Assembly: GCA_016806145.1 (NCBI GenBank)
Contig: CP063166.1
Location: 434,001-498,000, forward strand
DNA: 64,000 nucleotides
Direction of reading: 5' to 3'
Source: Variovorax paradoxus
GTDB lineage: Bacteria > Pseudomonadota > Gammaproteobacteria > Burkholderiales > Burkholderiaceae_C
Every line of letters starts with the position of its first letter. Position 1 is the stretch's first letter. Position numbers and translations under genes: made by a program. Below are positions 57,208-64,000 of this stretch, one piece after another. The notes below the pieces were generated by a model, which searched no databases, was not told the DNA's origin, and saw only the letters and a list, made by a program, of their open reading frames with translations.

Positions 57208-59244
57208 ATGGCTGATTCCTCCAACACCAAACTCCCGTTCCAGGCCGAAGTCGCGCAACTGCTGCACCTCGTCACGCATGCGCTGTACTCGAACAAGGAA
57301 ATCTTCCTGCGCGAGCTGATCTCGAACGCATCGGACGCCTGCGACAAGCTGCGCTTCGAGGCCATCGACCATCCCGAGCTCTACGAAGGCCAGTCCGAAC
57401 TCGACGTGCGCATCAGCTTCGACAAGGCCGCGCGCACCATCACCATCGCCGACAAGGGCATCGGCCTGTCGCGCCAGGAGGCGATCGACAACCTCGGCAC
57501 CATCGCCAAGAGCGGCACCAAGGACTTCGTGAGCAAGCTCAGCGGCGACCAGAAGGCCGACGCCCAGCTCATCGGCCAGTTCGGCGTGGGCTTCTACTCG
57601 GGCTTCATCGTGGCCGACCGCATCACCGTCGAATCGCGCCGCGCGGGCCTGCCCGCCGAGCAGGGCGTGCGCTGGGCCAGCGGCGGCGCCGGCGACTTCG
57701 AGGTGGCCGACATCACGCGTGCCGAGCGCGGCACCAGCATCACGCTGCACCTGCGCGAGGATGCCGACGAATACCTCAACGCCTGGAAGATCAAGCAGAT
57801 CGTCGGCAAGTACTCCGACCACATCTCGCTGCCGATCCTCATGGAGAAGGAGGAGTGGAAGGAAGGCGAGAACGACCAGCCCGGCGACATGGTGAAGACC
57901 GGCGAATGGGAAACGGTCAACAAGGCCAACGCGCTGTGGAGCCGTCCCAAGAAGGACGTCACGACCGAGCAGTACGAAGAGTTCTACAAGAGCATCAGCC
58001 ACGACTTCGAGGCGCCGCTGGCCTGGAGCCACAACCGCGTCGAGGGCAGCACCGAGTACACGCAGCTGCTCTACATCCCCGCCAAGGCGCCGTTCGACCT
58101 CTGGAACCGCGAGAAGAGTGCGGGCGTCAAGCTCTACGTGAAGCGCGTCTTCATCATGGACGACGCCGAGGCGCTGATGCCCAGCTACCTGCGCTTCGTC
58201 AAGGGCGTGATCGACTCGGCCGACCTGCCGCTCAACGTGAGCCGCGAGCTGCTGCAGGAAAGCCGCGACGTGAAGGCGATCCGCGAAGGCAGCACCAAGC
58301 GCGTGCTCGGCATGCTCGAGGACCTGGCGAAGAAGCAGAAGACCGGCCCCGAGAGCGGCGAGGGCCGCATCGACGTGGGCTCGGGCGAATCGGTGCCCAC
58401 GCCCGAGCCGACCGAGGCCGTGACGGACGTGGTCGACAAGAACGCGCCGACCGCGGCCGAGACCGCCGCCGCGGCGGCCGACGACGCGGGCAAGTACGCC
58501 AAGTTCTACGCCGAGTTCGGCGCCGTGCTCAAGGAAGGCCTGGGCGAGGACTTCGGCAACCGCGAGCGCATCGCCAAGCTGCTGCGCTATGCCTCGACCA
58601 CCACCGATGCCGTGAGCGTGAGCTTCGCCGACTACAAGGCGCGCATGAAGGACGGCCAGGACGCGATCTACTACATCACGGCCGACACGCTGGCCGCCGC
58701 CAAGAACAGCCCGCAGCTCGAGGTCTTCAAGAAGAAGGGCATCGAGGTGCTGCTGATGACCGACCGCGTCGACGAGTGGGCGCTCAACTACCTCAACGAG
58801 TTCGACGGCACGCCGCTGCAGAGCGTGGCCAAGGGCGCGGTCGACCTCGGCAAGCTGCAGGACGAGGACGAGAAGAAGGCCGCCGAGGAGGCCGCCGAAT
58901 CGTTCAAGCCGCTGCTCGAGAAGCTCAAGGAAGCGCTCAAGGACAAGGCCGAGGACGTGCGCGTGACCACGCGCCTGGTCGACTCGCCGGCCTGCCTCGT
59001 GGTGCAGGACGGCGGCATGAGCACGCAGCTCGCGCGCATGCTCAAGCAGGCCGGCCAGCCCGCGCCCGAGCTCAAGCCGGTGCTCGAGGTCAACGCCGAG
59101 CACGCGCTGGTCAAGAAGCTCGAGGGCTCGGCCCACTTCGATGACCTCGCGAACATCCTGTTCGACCAGGCGCTGCTCGCCGAAGGCGGCCTGCCGGCCG
59201 ATCCCGCGGCCTACGTGCGGCGCGTGAACGCGCTCCTGGTGTGA
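57208..59244 (+). CDS. htpG: HtpG (Hsp90) molecular chaperone
   Basis: ATP-dependent chaperone of 678 residues. The N-terminal ATPase has [48 protein letters not shown] and [16 protein letters not shown]. The middle domain contains the [23 protein letters not shown] helix, and a C-terminal dimerisation domain follows. Length exceeds E. coli HtpG (624) mainly through an Ala/Glu-rich insertion of about 40 residues before [10 protein letters not shown] (about residues 385-425). Divergent from the surface-fibre operon; its stop overlaps the lipoprotein start (GTGA). Confidence 0.97.
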   Translation: MADSSNTKLPFQAEVAQLLHLVTHALYSNKEIFLRELISNASDACDKLRFEAIDHPELYEGQSELDVRISFDKAARTITIADKGIGLSRQEAIDNLGTIAKSGTKDFVSKLSGDQKADAQLIGQFGVGFYSGFIVADRITVESRRAGLPAEQGVRWASGGAGDFEVADITRAERGTSITLHLREDADEYLNAWKIKQIVGKYSDHISLPILMEKEEWKEGENDQPGDMVKTGEWETVNKANALWSRPKKDVTTEQYEEFYKSISHDFEAPLAWSHNRVEGSTEYTQLLYIPAKAPFDLWNREKSAGVKLYVKRVFIMDDAEALMPSYLRFVKGVIDSADLPLNVSRELLQESRDVKAIREGSTKRVLGMLEDLAKKQKTGPESGEGRIDVGSGESVPTPEPTEAVTDVVDKNAPTAAETAAAAADDAGKYAKFYAEFGAVLKEGLGEDFGNRERIAKLLRYASTTTDAVSVSFADYKARMKDGQDAIYYITADTLAAAKNSPQLEVFKKKGIEVLLMTDRVDEWALNYLNEFDGTPLQSVAKGAVDLGKLQDEDEKKAAEEAAESFKPLLEKLKEALKDKAEDVRVTTRLVDSPACLVVQDGGMSTQLARMLKQAGQPAPELKPVLEVNAEHALVKKLEGSAHFDDLANILFDQALLAEGGLPADPAAYVRRVNALLV

Positions 59245-59912
59245 ACACGCGGCCGCGCACCCGCCTCGCGGCCGCCGGCCTTCCGGCCGGCGTGCTGCTC
59301 GCGCTGCTGGTGAGCGGCTGCTCCCACTACCAGATCGGCATCCCGATCGTGCCGGGCCTCTCGCTGGGGCTCGGCGCCACCCGGGACGGCAACTTCTCGG
59401 TCGGCCTCAACACCGGCTTCGGCCCGCTCGGCGCGGGCGTCGCGGTCAGCAACAGCGGCGCGGTCGCGGGTTCGGTCGGCATGGGCCTGGGCGTCGGCCC
59501 GGTCGGTGCCGGCGTGGGCCAGACCGTGGTGCTGCACGACCCCAACGCGGGCAAGCCCAATGCCGTGCAGCCGGGTCCGGTGACCAGCGTTGGGGCCGGT
59601 GTCGGCGGCAGCGCGGGGGGCTTCGGCGTCGCGGCCGAGCTGCCGCCCACGGGCGGTGCGCAAGCCGCGCAACCCGCGCCGGCCCCGGCGCCCGCCGCCG
59701 CGCCGGTGTCGGCCGCGCCGCGCGTCAACAAGGCCCGCGCGCCGGGCGTGCTGGTGCGCAGGAACGATCCCGCGCGCCAGGCGGCGTCCGTCCCGCCGGC
59801 ACCACCCGCCGCCGCCCCCGTGCAGGTCACCTACCGCGCCCCCGAGGCCGCGGCGCCCGCGCGCGTCGGCACCAACGCGCTCGGCTCGCCGGGCAATCCG
59901 ATCGCGCCCTGA
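59241..59912 (+). CDS. Gly/Pro-rich lipoprotein
   Basis: Predicted lipoprotein of 223 residues. The signal peptide ends in a lipobox LLVSGC (Cys27). The mature N-terminal half is Gly/Val-rich with repeated [14 protein letters not shown] motifs (about 55-130); the C-terminal half is Ala/Pro-rich and probably disordered. The GTG start overlaps the htpG stop. No family recognised; location and composition suggest an outer-membrane or periplasmic structural role. Confidence 0.7.
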   Translation: MNTRPRTRLAAAGLPAGVLLALLVSGCSHYQIGIPIVPGLSLGLGATRDGNFSVGLNTGFGPLGAGVAVSNSGAVAGSVGMGLGVGPVGAGVGQTVVLHDPNAGKPNAVQPGPVTSVGAGVGGSAGGFGVAAELPPTGGAQAAQPAPAPAPAAAPVSAAPRVNKARAPGVLVRRNDPARQAASVPPAPPAAAPVQVTYRAPEAAAPARVGTNALGSPGNPIAP

Positions 59913-59916
59913 GACG

Positions 59917-60960
59917 ATGGCGACGGCACGCGTGGCAACGGTGGCATCGGCGCAGGCGGATCCATCGGCCGCCTCGCCTGATCGCCGCGCCTGGCTCGCG
60001 GGTGCCGCCGGCCTGGCCGGCGCGCTGCTGCTCGGCGCCGCACCCGCACGGGCCCAGCGCGAATTTCCCAACCGGCCGATCCGCTGGATCGTGCCCTACC
60101 CCGCGGGCGGCGGCTCCGACTTCCTCACGCGCATCGTCGGCAACCAGCTCGCGATCGACACCGGCCAGCCGGTGGTGGTCGAGAACCGCACCGGCGGCAA
60201 CACCTCGCTCGGCGCCGCCGAGGTCCTGCGCGCGCCGGCCGACGGCTACAGCGTGCTGTCGGCCGACAACGGCACGCTGGTGTTCAACCCCGTGCTCTAC
60301 CGCAACCTCGGCTACAACCCGCAGCGCGACTTCGCGCCGGTCACGCTGATGGGCCGCTTCCCGCTGGTGCTGCTGGTCGGACCGGCCAGCGGCGTGCGCG
60401 ACGCGCGCGCCTTCCTCGAGGACGCGCGCGCCTATCCCGGCAAGATCAGCTATGCCTCGGCCGGCACCGGCAGTCCGCACCACCTCGCGATGGAACTGCT
60501 GCAGCGCCAGGCCCGGCTGCGCATGCTGCACGTGCCATACCGCGGCGCCGCCAACGCGGTGGCCGACGTGGCCGGCGGCCAGCTGCAGGCCATGATGTGC
60601 GACCTCGCCGCGTGCCTGGGCTTCATCCGCAGCGGCCGCGTGCGCGCGCTCGCGATCGCCGACCGCGTGCGCCTGCCGCAGCTGCCCGATGTGCCGACCT
60701 TCGCCGAGCTCGGCATCGACGGCGTCGAGGCGGCCGCGCTGGTGGGCGTGGTGGCGCCGGCGCGCACGCCGCCCGAGATCGTGGCGCGGCTGCAGCAGGC
60801 GATCGCAAGCGCGATCCACAATCCCTCGGTGCACCGCAAGCTCGCGGCCTATGGCGTCGAACCGGTCGGCGGCACGCCCGCGCAATTCGCCACGCTGTTG
60901 CATCAGGAGTCCGAGCGCTGGGACGGCCTGATCCGCGGGCTCAACCTGACGCTGGACTGA
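59917..60960 (+). CDS. Bug/TctC-type substrate-binding protein (second orphan)
   Basis: Periplasmic binding protein of 347 residues. The export leader is long (DRRAWLAGAAGLAGALLLGAAPARAQ, about 24-49) and contains a twin-arginine-like DRRAWL, unlike the simple leader of the Bug protein at 562. The mature start FPNRPIRWIVPYPAGGGSDFL is the Bug signature, and the family SYASAGTGSPHHLAMELL segment follows. No TctA/TctB genes are adjacent. It begins 4 bp after the lipoprotein stop. Confidence 0.9.
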   Translation: MATARVATVASAQADPSAASPDRRAWLAGAAGLAGALLLGAAPARAQREFPNRPIRWIVPYPAGGGSDFLTRIVGNQLAIDTGQPVVVENRTGGNTSLGAAEVLRAPADGYSVLSADNGTLVFNPVLYRNLGYNPQRDFAPVTLMGRFPLVLLVGPASGVRDARAFLEDARAYPGKISYASAGTGSPHHLAMELLQRQARLRMLHVPYRGAANAVADVAGGQLQAMMCDLAACLGFIRSGRVRALAIADRVRLPQLPDVPTFAELGIDGVEAAALVGVVAPARTPPEIVARLQQAIASAIHNPSVHRKLAAYGVEPVGGTPAQFATLLHQESERWDGLIRGLNLTLD

Positions 60961-61122
60961 GCGCCGCCTTCCGGCGCCGCAACTTTGCCTGCCGTTCACA
61001 CGCGGCACGCGCTTCGCCTGCTGCTTTGCACGAACTTTGCGCGCGCCTGGCGCGGGACTCACCGGCCGCTAAGAGTGCGCTTCTAGATTGGCGGCTCCCT
61101 CAGCCAACGACCGTCCACCGCC

Positions 61123-62808
61123 ATGCCCGCACGCCGGTTCCACCAGGTCCTCTTCGTCGACGACTTCTTCCGTTCGTCCGACAACGGGCTGCACTACGTC
61201 CCCGCCAACCGGCGCTTCCTGCAGGGCTTCTTCGGCTCGGCGCTCGGCCGGCTCGGCCTGCCGATGCGCGAGATCGCGCCGCGCTCGCATGGCGGCACGA
61301 TCGACGTCGCGCGCGCGATGGCGCTGCTGGGCCTGCCGGCCACGCCGGCCGGCTGGGCCCGCGCCTGCGTCGCCGACCTCGCGCCGCTGCGCGGGCTCGA
61401 GGGCCTGCCGGCCTTCGGCCCGGGCTGCCTGGTGATCGGCTGGGGCCTGACGCCGGCGCTGCAGCACTGCATCGACCGCGGCGGCGCGAGCTACCTCGAC
61501 ATCGAGATCGACCCGCGCCGCTTCACCGAGCACCTTCACTTCTGCGCCCGCACCAACGACGCGCGCATCCGCGCCGCGCTCGAGGCGCGCGCCATCGACG
61601 AGGAGCTGTTCTGGAACCACGCGGCCGCGATCCGCGGCCGTTTCGCGCGCCGCGGCGCAGGCGCGCTGTTCGATCCGCGGCTGCGCGTGGGCCTGTTCTT
61701 CGGCCAGAGCCTGGTCGACCTCTCGCTGGTGAGCGGCGGGCGCAGCCAGCATCCGTCGGCCGTGATCGGCGCGCTGCGCACGCTGGCGCAGGAGGTCGAC
61801 CTGCTGGTCGTGAAGCCCCATCCCTACGAGCCCGCGCTGCACGACCTCGCGCCGATCGCGCGCGCCATTCCCAACGTCGCCTGGACGCGCGAGAACACCT
61901 ATGCGCTGTTGTCGGCCGAGAACCTGCGCTTCGTCGCGGGGCTGTCCTCGAGCGTGCTGACCGAGGCACGCTACTTCCTGCAGCCCGTGCGCGCGCTGAT
62001 CCGCGCCGACCGCAACGCGCCCGAGTGCCTGCCCGCGGCCTGCTCGCCCTGGCTGCCGGTGGGGCCCGAGCTCGGCGCGCTCGACTTCATGCTCGATGCC
62101 TGCAGCGCGCCCGGCGAGGAGGCCGCGGCCCCGCCGGCCGGCGCCGGCGCATGGCCCGCCGACGCGATCGCGCGCGCCTTCTCCACGCGCTGGGGCCTCG
62201 ATGACCGCGACCCGGGCCTGCAGGCGCTGCCCGAACTCGTGCTCGGTCGCGACTACGCCTTTCGCACCGGCAATCCGGCCACGGCGTGGCTGGCCCATGG
62301 CTGGTCGGAGCCCGACGACGTCGACACCTGGAGCGAGGGCTCGCTGGCCTGCCTGGTGATCCCGCTGCCGCCCGCGGCCGTGTTCGCGCATCCGCTGCAG
62401 GGCCAGGCGCCGGCGCAGCGGCTGCGCGTGCGCATCGACTACCGCTGCGAGGCGCAGAGCACGCGCGTGGTCGCGCTGCTCGACGGCGCCATGCTGCCAG
62501 GCCAGCGCACTTCGGGCGCGTGGCGGCGCAGCCTGGTGTTCGAGCTCGTGCCCTCGCCGCAGCGCAAGTGCCTGGTGCTGCAGTTCTTCGTGGGCGAGGC
62601 GGCCGACGCGGAGGTGGCCGAGGGCGCGGACGAACCGGTCGTGCGCTCGGGCTTCACCTTGCGCCGGCTGCGCGTGTCGATGAGCCCGGCGGGCGCGGGC
62701 GATGTCGCGGCGCTGCCGCAGCCCGACACCACGACGGCACCGACCGAGCGCGCGCTCGACCGGATGCTGCGCCTGTTCGTTCAGTCGGCGCGGCGCGCGG
62801 CCGGGTAG
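61123..62808 (+). CDS. Capsule-type glycosyltransferase-like protein
   Basis: Cytoplasmic protein of 561 residues, unrecognised at family level. The region around VDLLVVKPHPYEPALHDLAPIARAIPNV and LSAENLRFVAGLSSSVLTEARYF (about 225-285) resembles the C-terminal half of polysialyl- or capsule-type GT-B transferases, where KPHP and the SS/VLTEA segment contact the nucleotide sugar. The N terminus is FHQVLFVDDFFRSSDNGLHYVP. The last 180 residues look like a beta-rich domain of another kind. It is convergent with, and overlaps by 28 bp, the glycosyltransferase on the minus strand, suggesting a surface polysaccharide locus extending past the window end. Confidence 0.55.
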   Translation: MPARRFHQVLFVDDFFRSSDNGLHYVPANRRFLQGFFGSALGRLGLPMREIAPRSHGGTIDVARAMALLGLPATPAGWARACVADLAPLRGLEGLPAFGPGCLVIGWGLTPALQHCIDRGGASYLDIEIDPRRFTEHLHFCARTNDARIRAALEARAIDEELFWNHAAAIRGRFARRGAGALFDPRLRVGLFFGQSLVDLSLVSGGRSQHPSAVIGALRTLAQEVDLLVVKPHPYEPALHDLAPIARAIPNVAWTRENTYALLSAENLRFVAGLSSSVLTEARYFLQPVRALIRADRNAPECLPAACSPWLPVGPELGALDFMLDACSAPGEEAAAPPAGAGAWPADAIARAFSTRWGLDDRDPGLQALPELVLGRDYAFRTGNPATAWLAHGWSEPDDVDTWSEGSLACLVIPLPPAAVFAHPLQGQAPAQRLRVRIDYRCEAQSTRVVALLDGAMLPGQRTSGAWRRSLVFELVPSPQRKCLVLQFFVGEAADAEVAEGADEPVVRSGFTLRRLRVSMSPAGAGDVAALPQPDTTTAPTERALDRMLRLFVQSARRAAG

Positions 62809-63929
62809 GCCGCGTCGGCACCGGCCGCCGCCGGTTGCGCCGCGAGGCGCAGCAGCAACTGGCTCCAGGGCTGCAGCCGCTCGAGCGCCGCCTCGCGGCC
62901 CTGCGCGGCCGTGGCCTCGGTGCTCGTGCCCAGCTCGCGCGCCGCGGCCGCCACGTCGCTCGCGAACGCGGCCGCGTCGCCGCGCCACACCACCACGCGA
63001 TGGTGCAGCCCGAGCTGCGCGGCGCGCTCGGCATTGCTCGCCTGCTCGGGCTGGTCGGTCAGCAGCAGCAGGATCGGCTTGCGGTAGACCTGGGCCACCG
63101 ACAGCGCCGCCATGCCGGGGGCCGAGACGATGAAGGCGCTGCGCGCCGCGGTGTCGATCCAGTGGGCGTCCTGCGGCTGCCAGCCCGCGCGCCCGGCATA
63201 GCCTTCGCCCACGCAATGCGCGCCCAGGCCCGCGGCGGCCAGGCCGCGCTCGAGGCCGTCGGCCAGCGCCTCGTCCTTGAAGTGCGGGTTGAGGTAGACC
63301 GCGGCCCGCGAAGCAACGGCCGCAACGTCGTCGTTCGAGGCCACCGCCACCGGCGTCGCGAGCCGGTGCGTGCCGCGGCCATCGTGCGCCGGTGCCTCCT
63401 GCGCGAAATCGTGCGCGATGCGCGCGCGGCTGCGCCCGATCTGCCAGGCCACGATGCGGCCGAAGGCACGCGCCGTCCAGCCCGGCAGCCGGCCGCTGAA
63501 ATTGCCTTCGAGCGCGCGCCGCAGGCTCGCGCCGTACACGTGCACCACCTTGTGCCGCCACGGCGGCAGCGCGCCCATGAACAGCAGCGCGGGATGGAAG
63601 GAGTCGTTGACCACCAGGTCGGCCTCGCGCAGCAGGCCGTGCAGCCGCGCGATGTCGCGCAGCATGCGCCCGGGCCGGAACACGTAGTGCGCCACGTTGC
63701 GGTCGGTCTCGCGGCGCAGCATGTTCTGCCGCGCGTCGAACTGCACCGCGTAGTGGCGCGAGAGCACGGGCGCGTCGATGCCGAAGCCCGCGAGGAAGCG
63801 CGCGCCCTCGTCGGAGGTGGTCAGCACCTGCACCTGCGCGCCGGCCGCGCGCAGCGCGTGCGCGAGCAGCTGCGAGCGCATCAGGTGGCCGCGGGCGTCG
63901 GCGGTCGCGAGGTAGAGGATGCGCGGCAT
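62781..63929 (-). CDS. Glycosyltransferase (MurG/GT28-like fold)
   Basis: GT-B-like glycosyltransferase of 382 residues. The N terminus MPRILYLATADARGHLMRSQLLAHALRAAG matches MurG-type enzymes that bind a lipid or glycan acceptor. The C-terminal nucleotide-sugar segment is FIVSAPGMAALSVAQVYRKPILLLLTDQPEQASNAERAAQLG. Its start is 3 bp from the stop of the incomplete gene at the window edge, so the two are cotranscribed. Acceptor and sugar are unknown. Confidence 0.8.
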   Translation of the reverse strand: MPRILYLATADARGHLMRSQLLAHALRAAGAQVQVLTTSDEGARFLAGFGIDAPVLSRHYAVQFDARQNMLRRETDRNVAHYVFRPGRMLRDIARLHGLLREADLVVNDSFHPALLFMGALPPWRHKVVHVYGASLRRALEGNFSGRLPGWTARAFGRIVAWQIGRSRARIAHDFAQEAPAHDGRGTHRLATPVAVASNDDVAAVASRAAVYLNPHFKDEALADGLERGLAAAGLGAHCVGEGYAGRAGWQPQDAHWIDTAARSAFIVSAPGMAALSVAQVYRKPILLLLTDQPEQASNAERAAQLGLHHRVVVWRGDAAAFASDVAAAARELGTSTEATAAQGREAALERLQPWSQLLLRLAAQPAAAGADAAYPAARRAD

Positions 63930-63932
63930 GGC

Positions 63933-64000
63933 TCAGCCCGCGTGCGACGCGAGCCGCAGCGCCGCGCCCGCGCACCACATGCCGAGCGCGCCCGTGATGC
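63933..64000 (-). CDS. 3' end of an upstream gene (partial)
   Basis: The last 21 or so codons of an open frame that enters from beyond the window, ending in a TGA at 63933-63935. The visible C terminus (ITGALGMWCAGAALRLASHAG) is moderately hydrophobic. It ends 3 bp before the glycosyltransferase start, indicating an operon. Too little remains to name a family. Confidence 0.5.
   Translation of the reverse strand, partial: ITGALGMWCAGAALRLASHAG

Noticed and set aside
56728..59136. An 802-codon open frame opposite htpG
   Set aside because: Antisense shadow with Leu/Val/Gly/His-biased composition and no domain; HtpG on the other strand is certain.
60961..60977. GCGCCG/CGGCGC stem after the second Bug gene as terminator
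   Set aside because: Only a 6-bp stem and no T-run in a GC-rich background; too weak to call.

Overview
This is a high-GC chromosomal stretch from a betaproteobacterium of the order Burkholderiales, most likely Comamonadaceae and close to Variovorax. The inference rests on two orphan Bug-type (tripartite tricarboxylate) binding proteins, DUF4148 secreted proteins, a soxCDYZAXB gene order, a nadM-Nudix/nadV pair and strongly GC-biased third codon positions. No rRNA, tRNA, prophage, insertion sequence or CRISPR array was seen. Coding density is very high and most operons are joined by ATGA or GTGA stop/start overlaps.

Layout. 0-1.5 kb: DUF4148 protein and a convergent Bug binding protein. 1.8-8.6 kb: an uptake and nitrogen-release operon (amino-acid-type ABC transporter, M20 amidohydrolase, DUF1989 protein, XRE-cupin regulator, ureohydrolase) preceded by a 34-bp near-palindrome. 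8.7-10 kb: Fe superoxide dismutase and a SufR-like Fe-S regulator. 10-15.7 kb: a MexI-type RND efflux operon. 16-26.5 kb: thiosulfate oxidation: a two-cysteine ArsR repressor, DsrE, SoxH-like and SoxW-like proteins, a small cytochrome c, soxCDYZAXB and a YeeE/TsuA transporter. 26.5-28.8 kb: a MerR regulator fused to a P-loop domain, a PhyH dioxygenase and a hotdog thioesterase. 28.8-32.7 kb: KdpDE preceded by a KdpE-box-like sequence and two tiny membrane proteins where kdpFABC would be expected.

32.7-39.3 kb: a 6-kb segment bounded by inverted copies of a composite palindromic repeat. It holds an EF-G paralogue with an N-terminal frameshift, an MDR oxidoreductase, and a three-gene glycosyltransferase/membrane protein/phosphatase operon. 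39.3-44 kb: nicotinamide-to-NAD salvage (nadM-nadV), an RluF-like pseudouridine synthase and a winged-helix protein. 44.2-47.3 kb: a QseBC-like two-component system and two small secreted proteins sharing a promoter motif. 47.3-51.4 kb: aquaporin, MDR dehydrogenase with a divergent LysR regulator, and a lone iron/phosphonate-type binding protein. 51.4-56.9 kb: a six-gene operon encoding an outer-membrane barrel, three related secreted subunits, a small exported protein and a PapD-like chaperone. This looks like a non-classical fimbria or surface-fibre system and is the best candidate here for an undescribed system. 57-64 kb: htpG, a lipoprotein, a second orphan Bug protein, and convergent capsule-type glycosyltransferase genes running off the window end.

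The sox genes would oxidise thiosulfate to sulfate in the periplasm: SoxYZ carries the sulfur, SoxAX loads it, SoxB hydrolyses the sulfonate, SoxCD oxidises the sulfane, and the YeeE protein may bring sulfur compounds in. The 1.9-8.6 kb cluster probably imports an amino-acid-like ureido or guanidino compound and strips nitrogen from it. All family calls come from reading motifs; no database search was possible.
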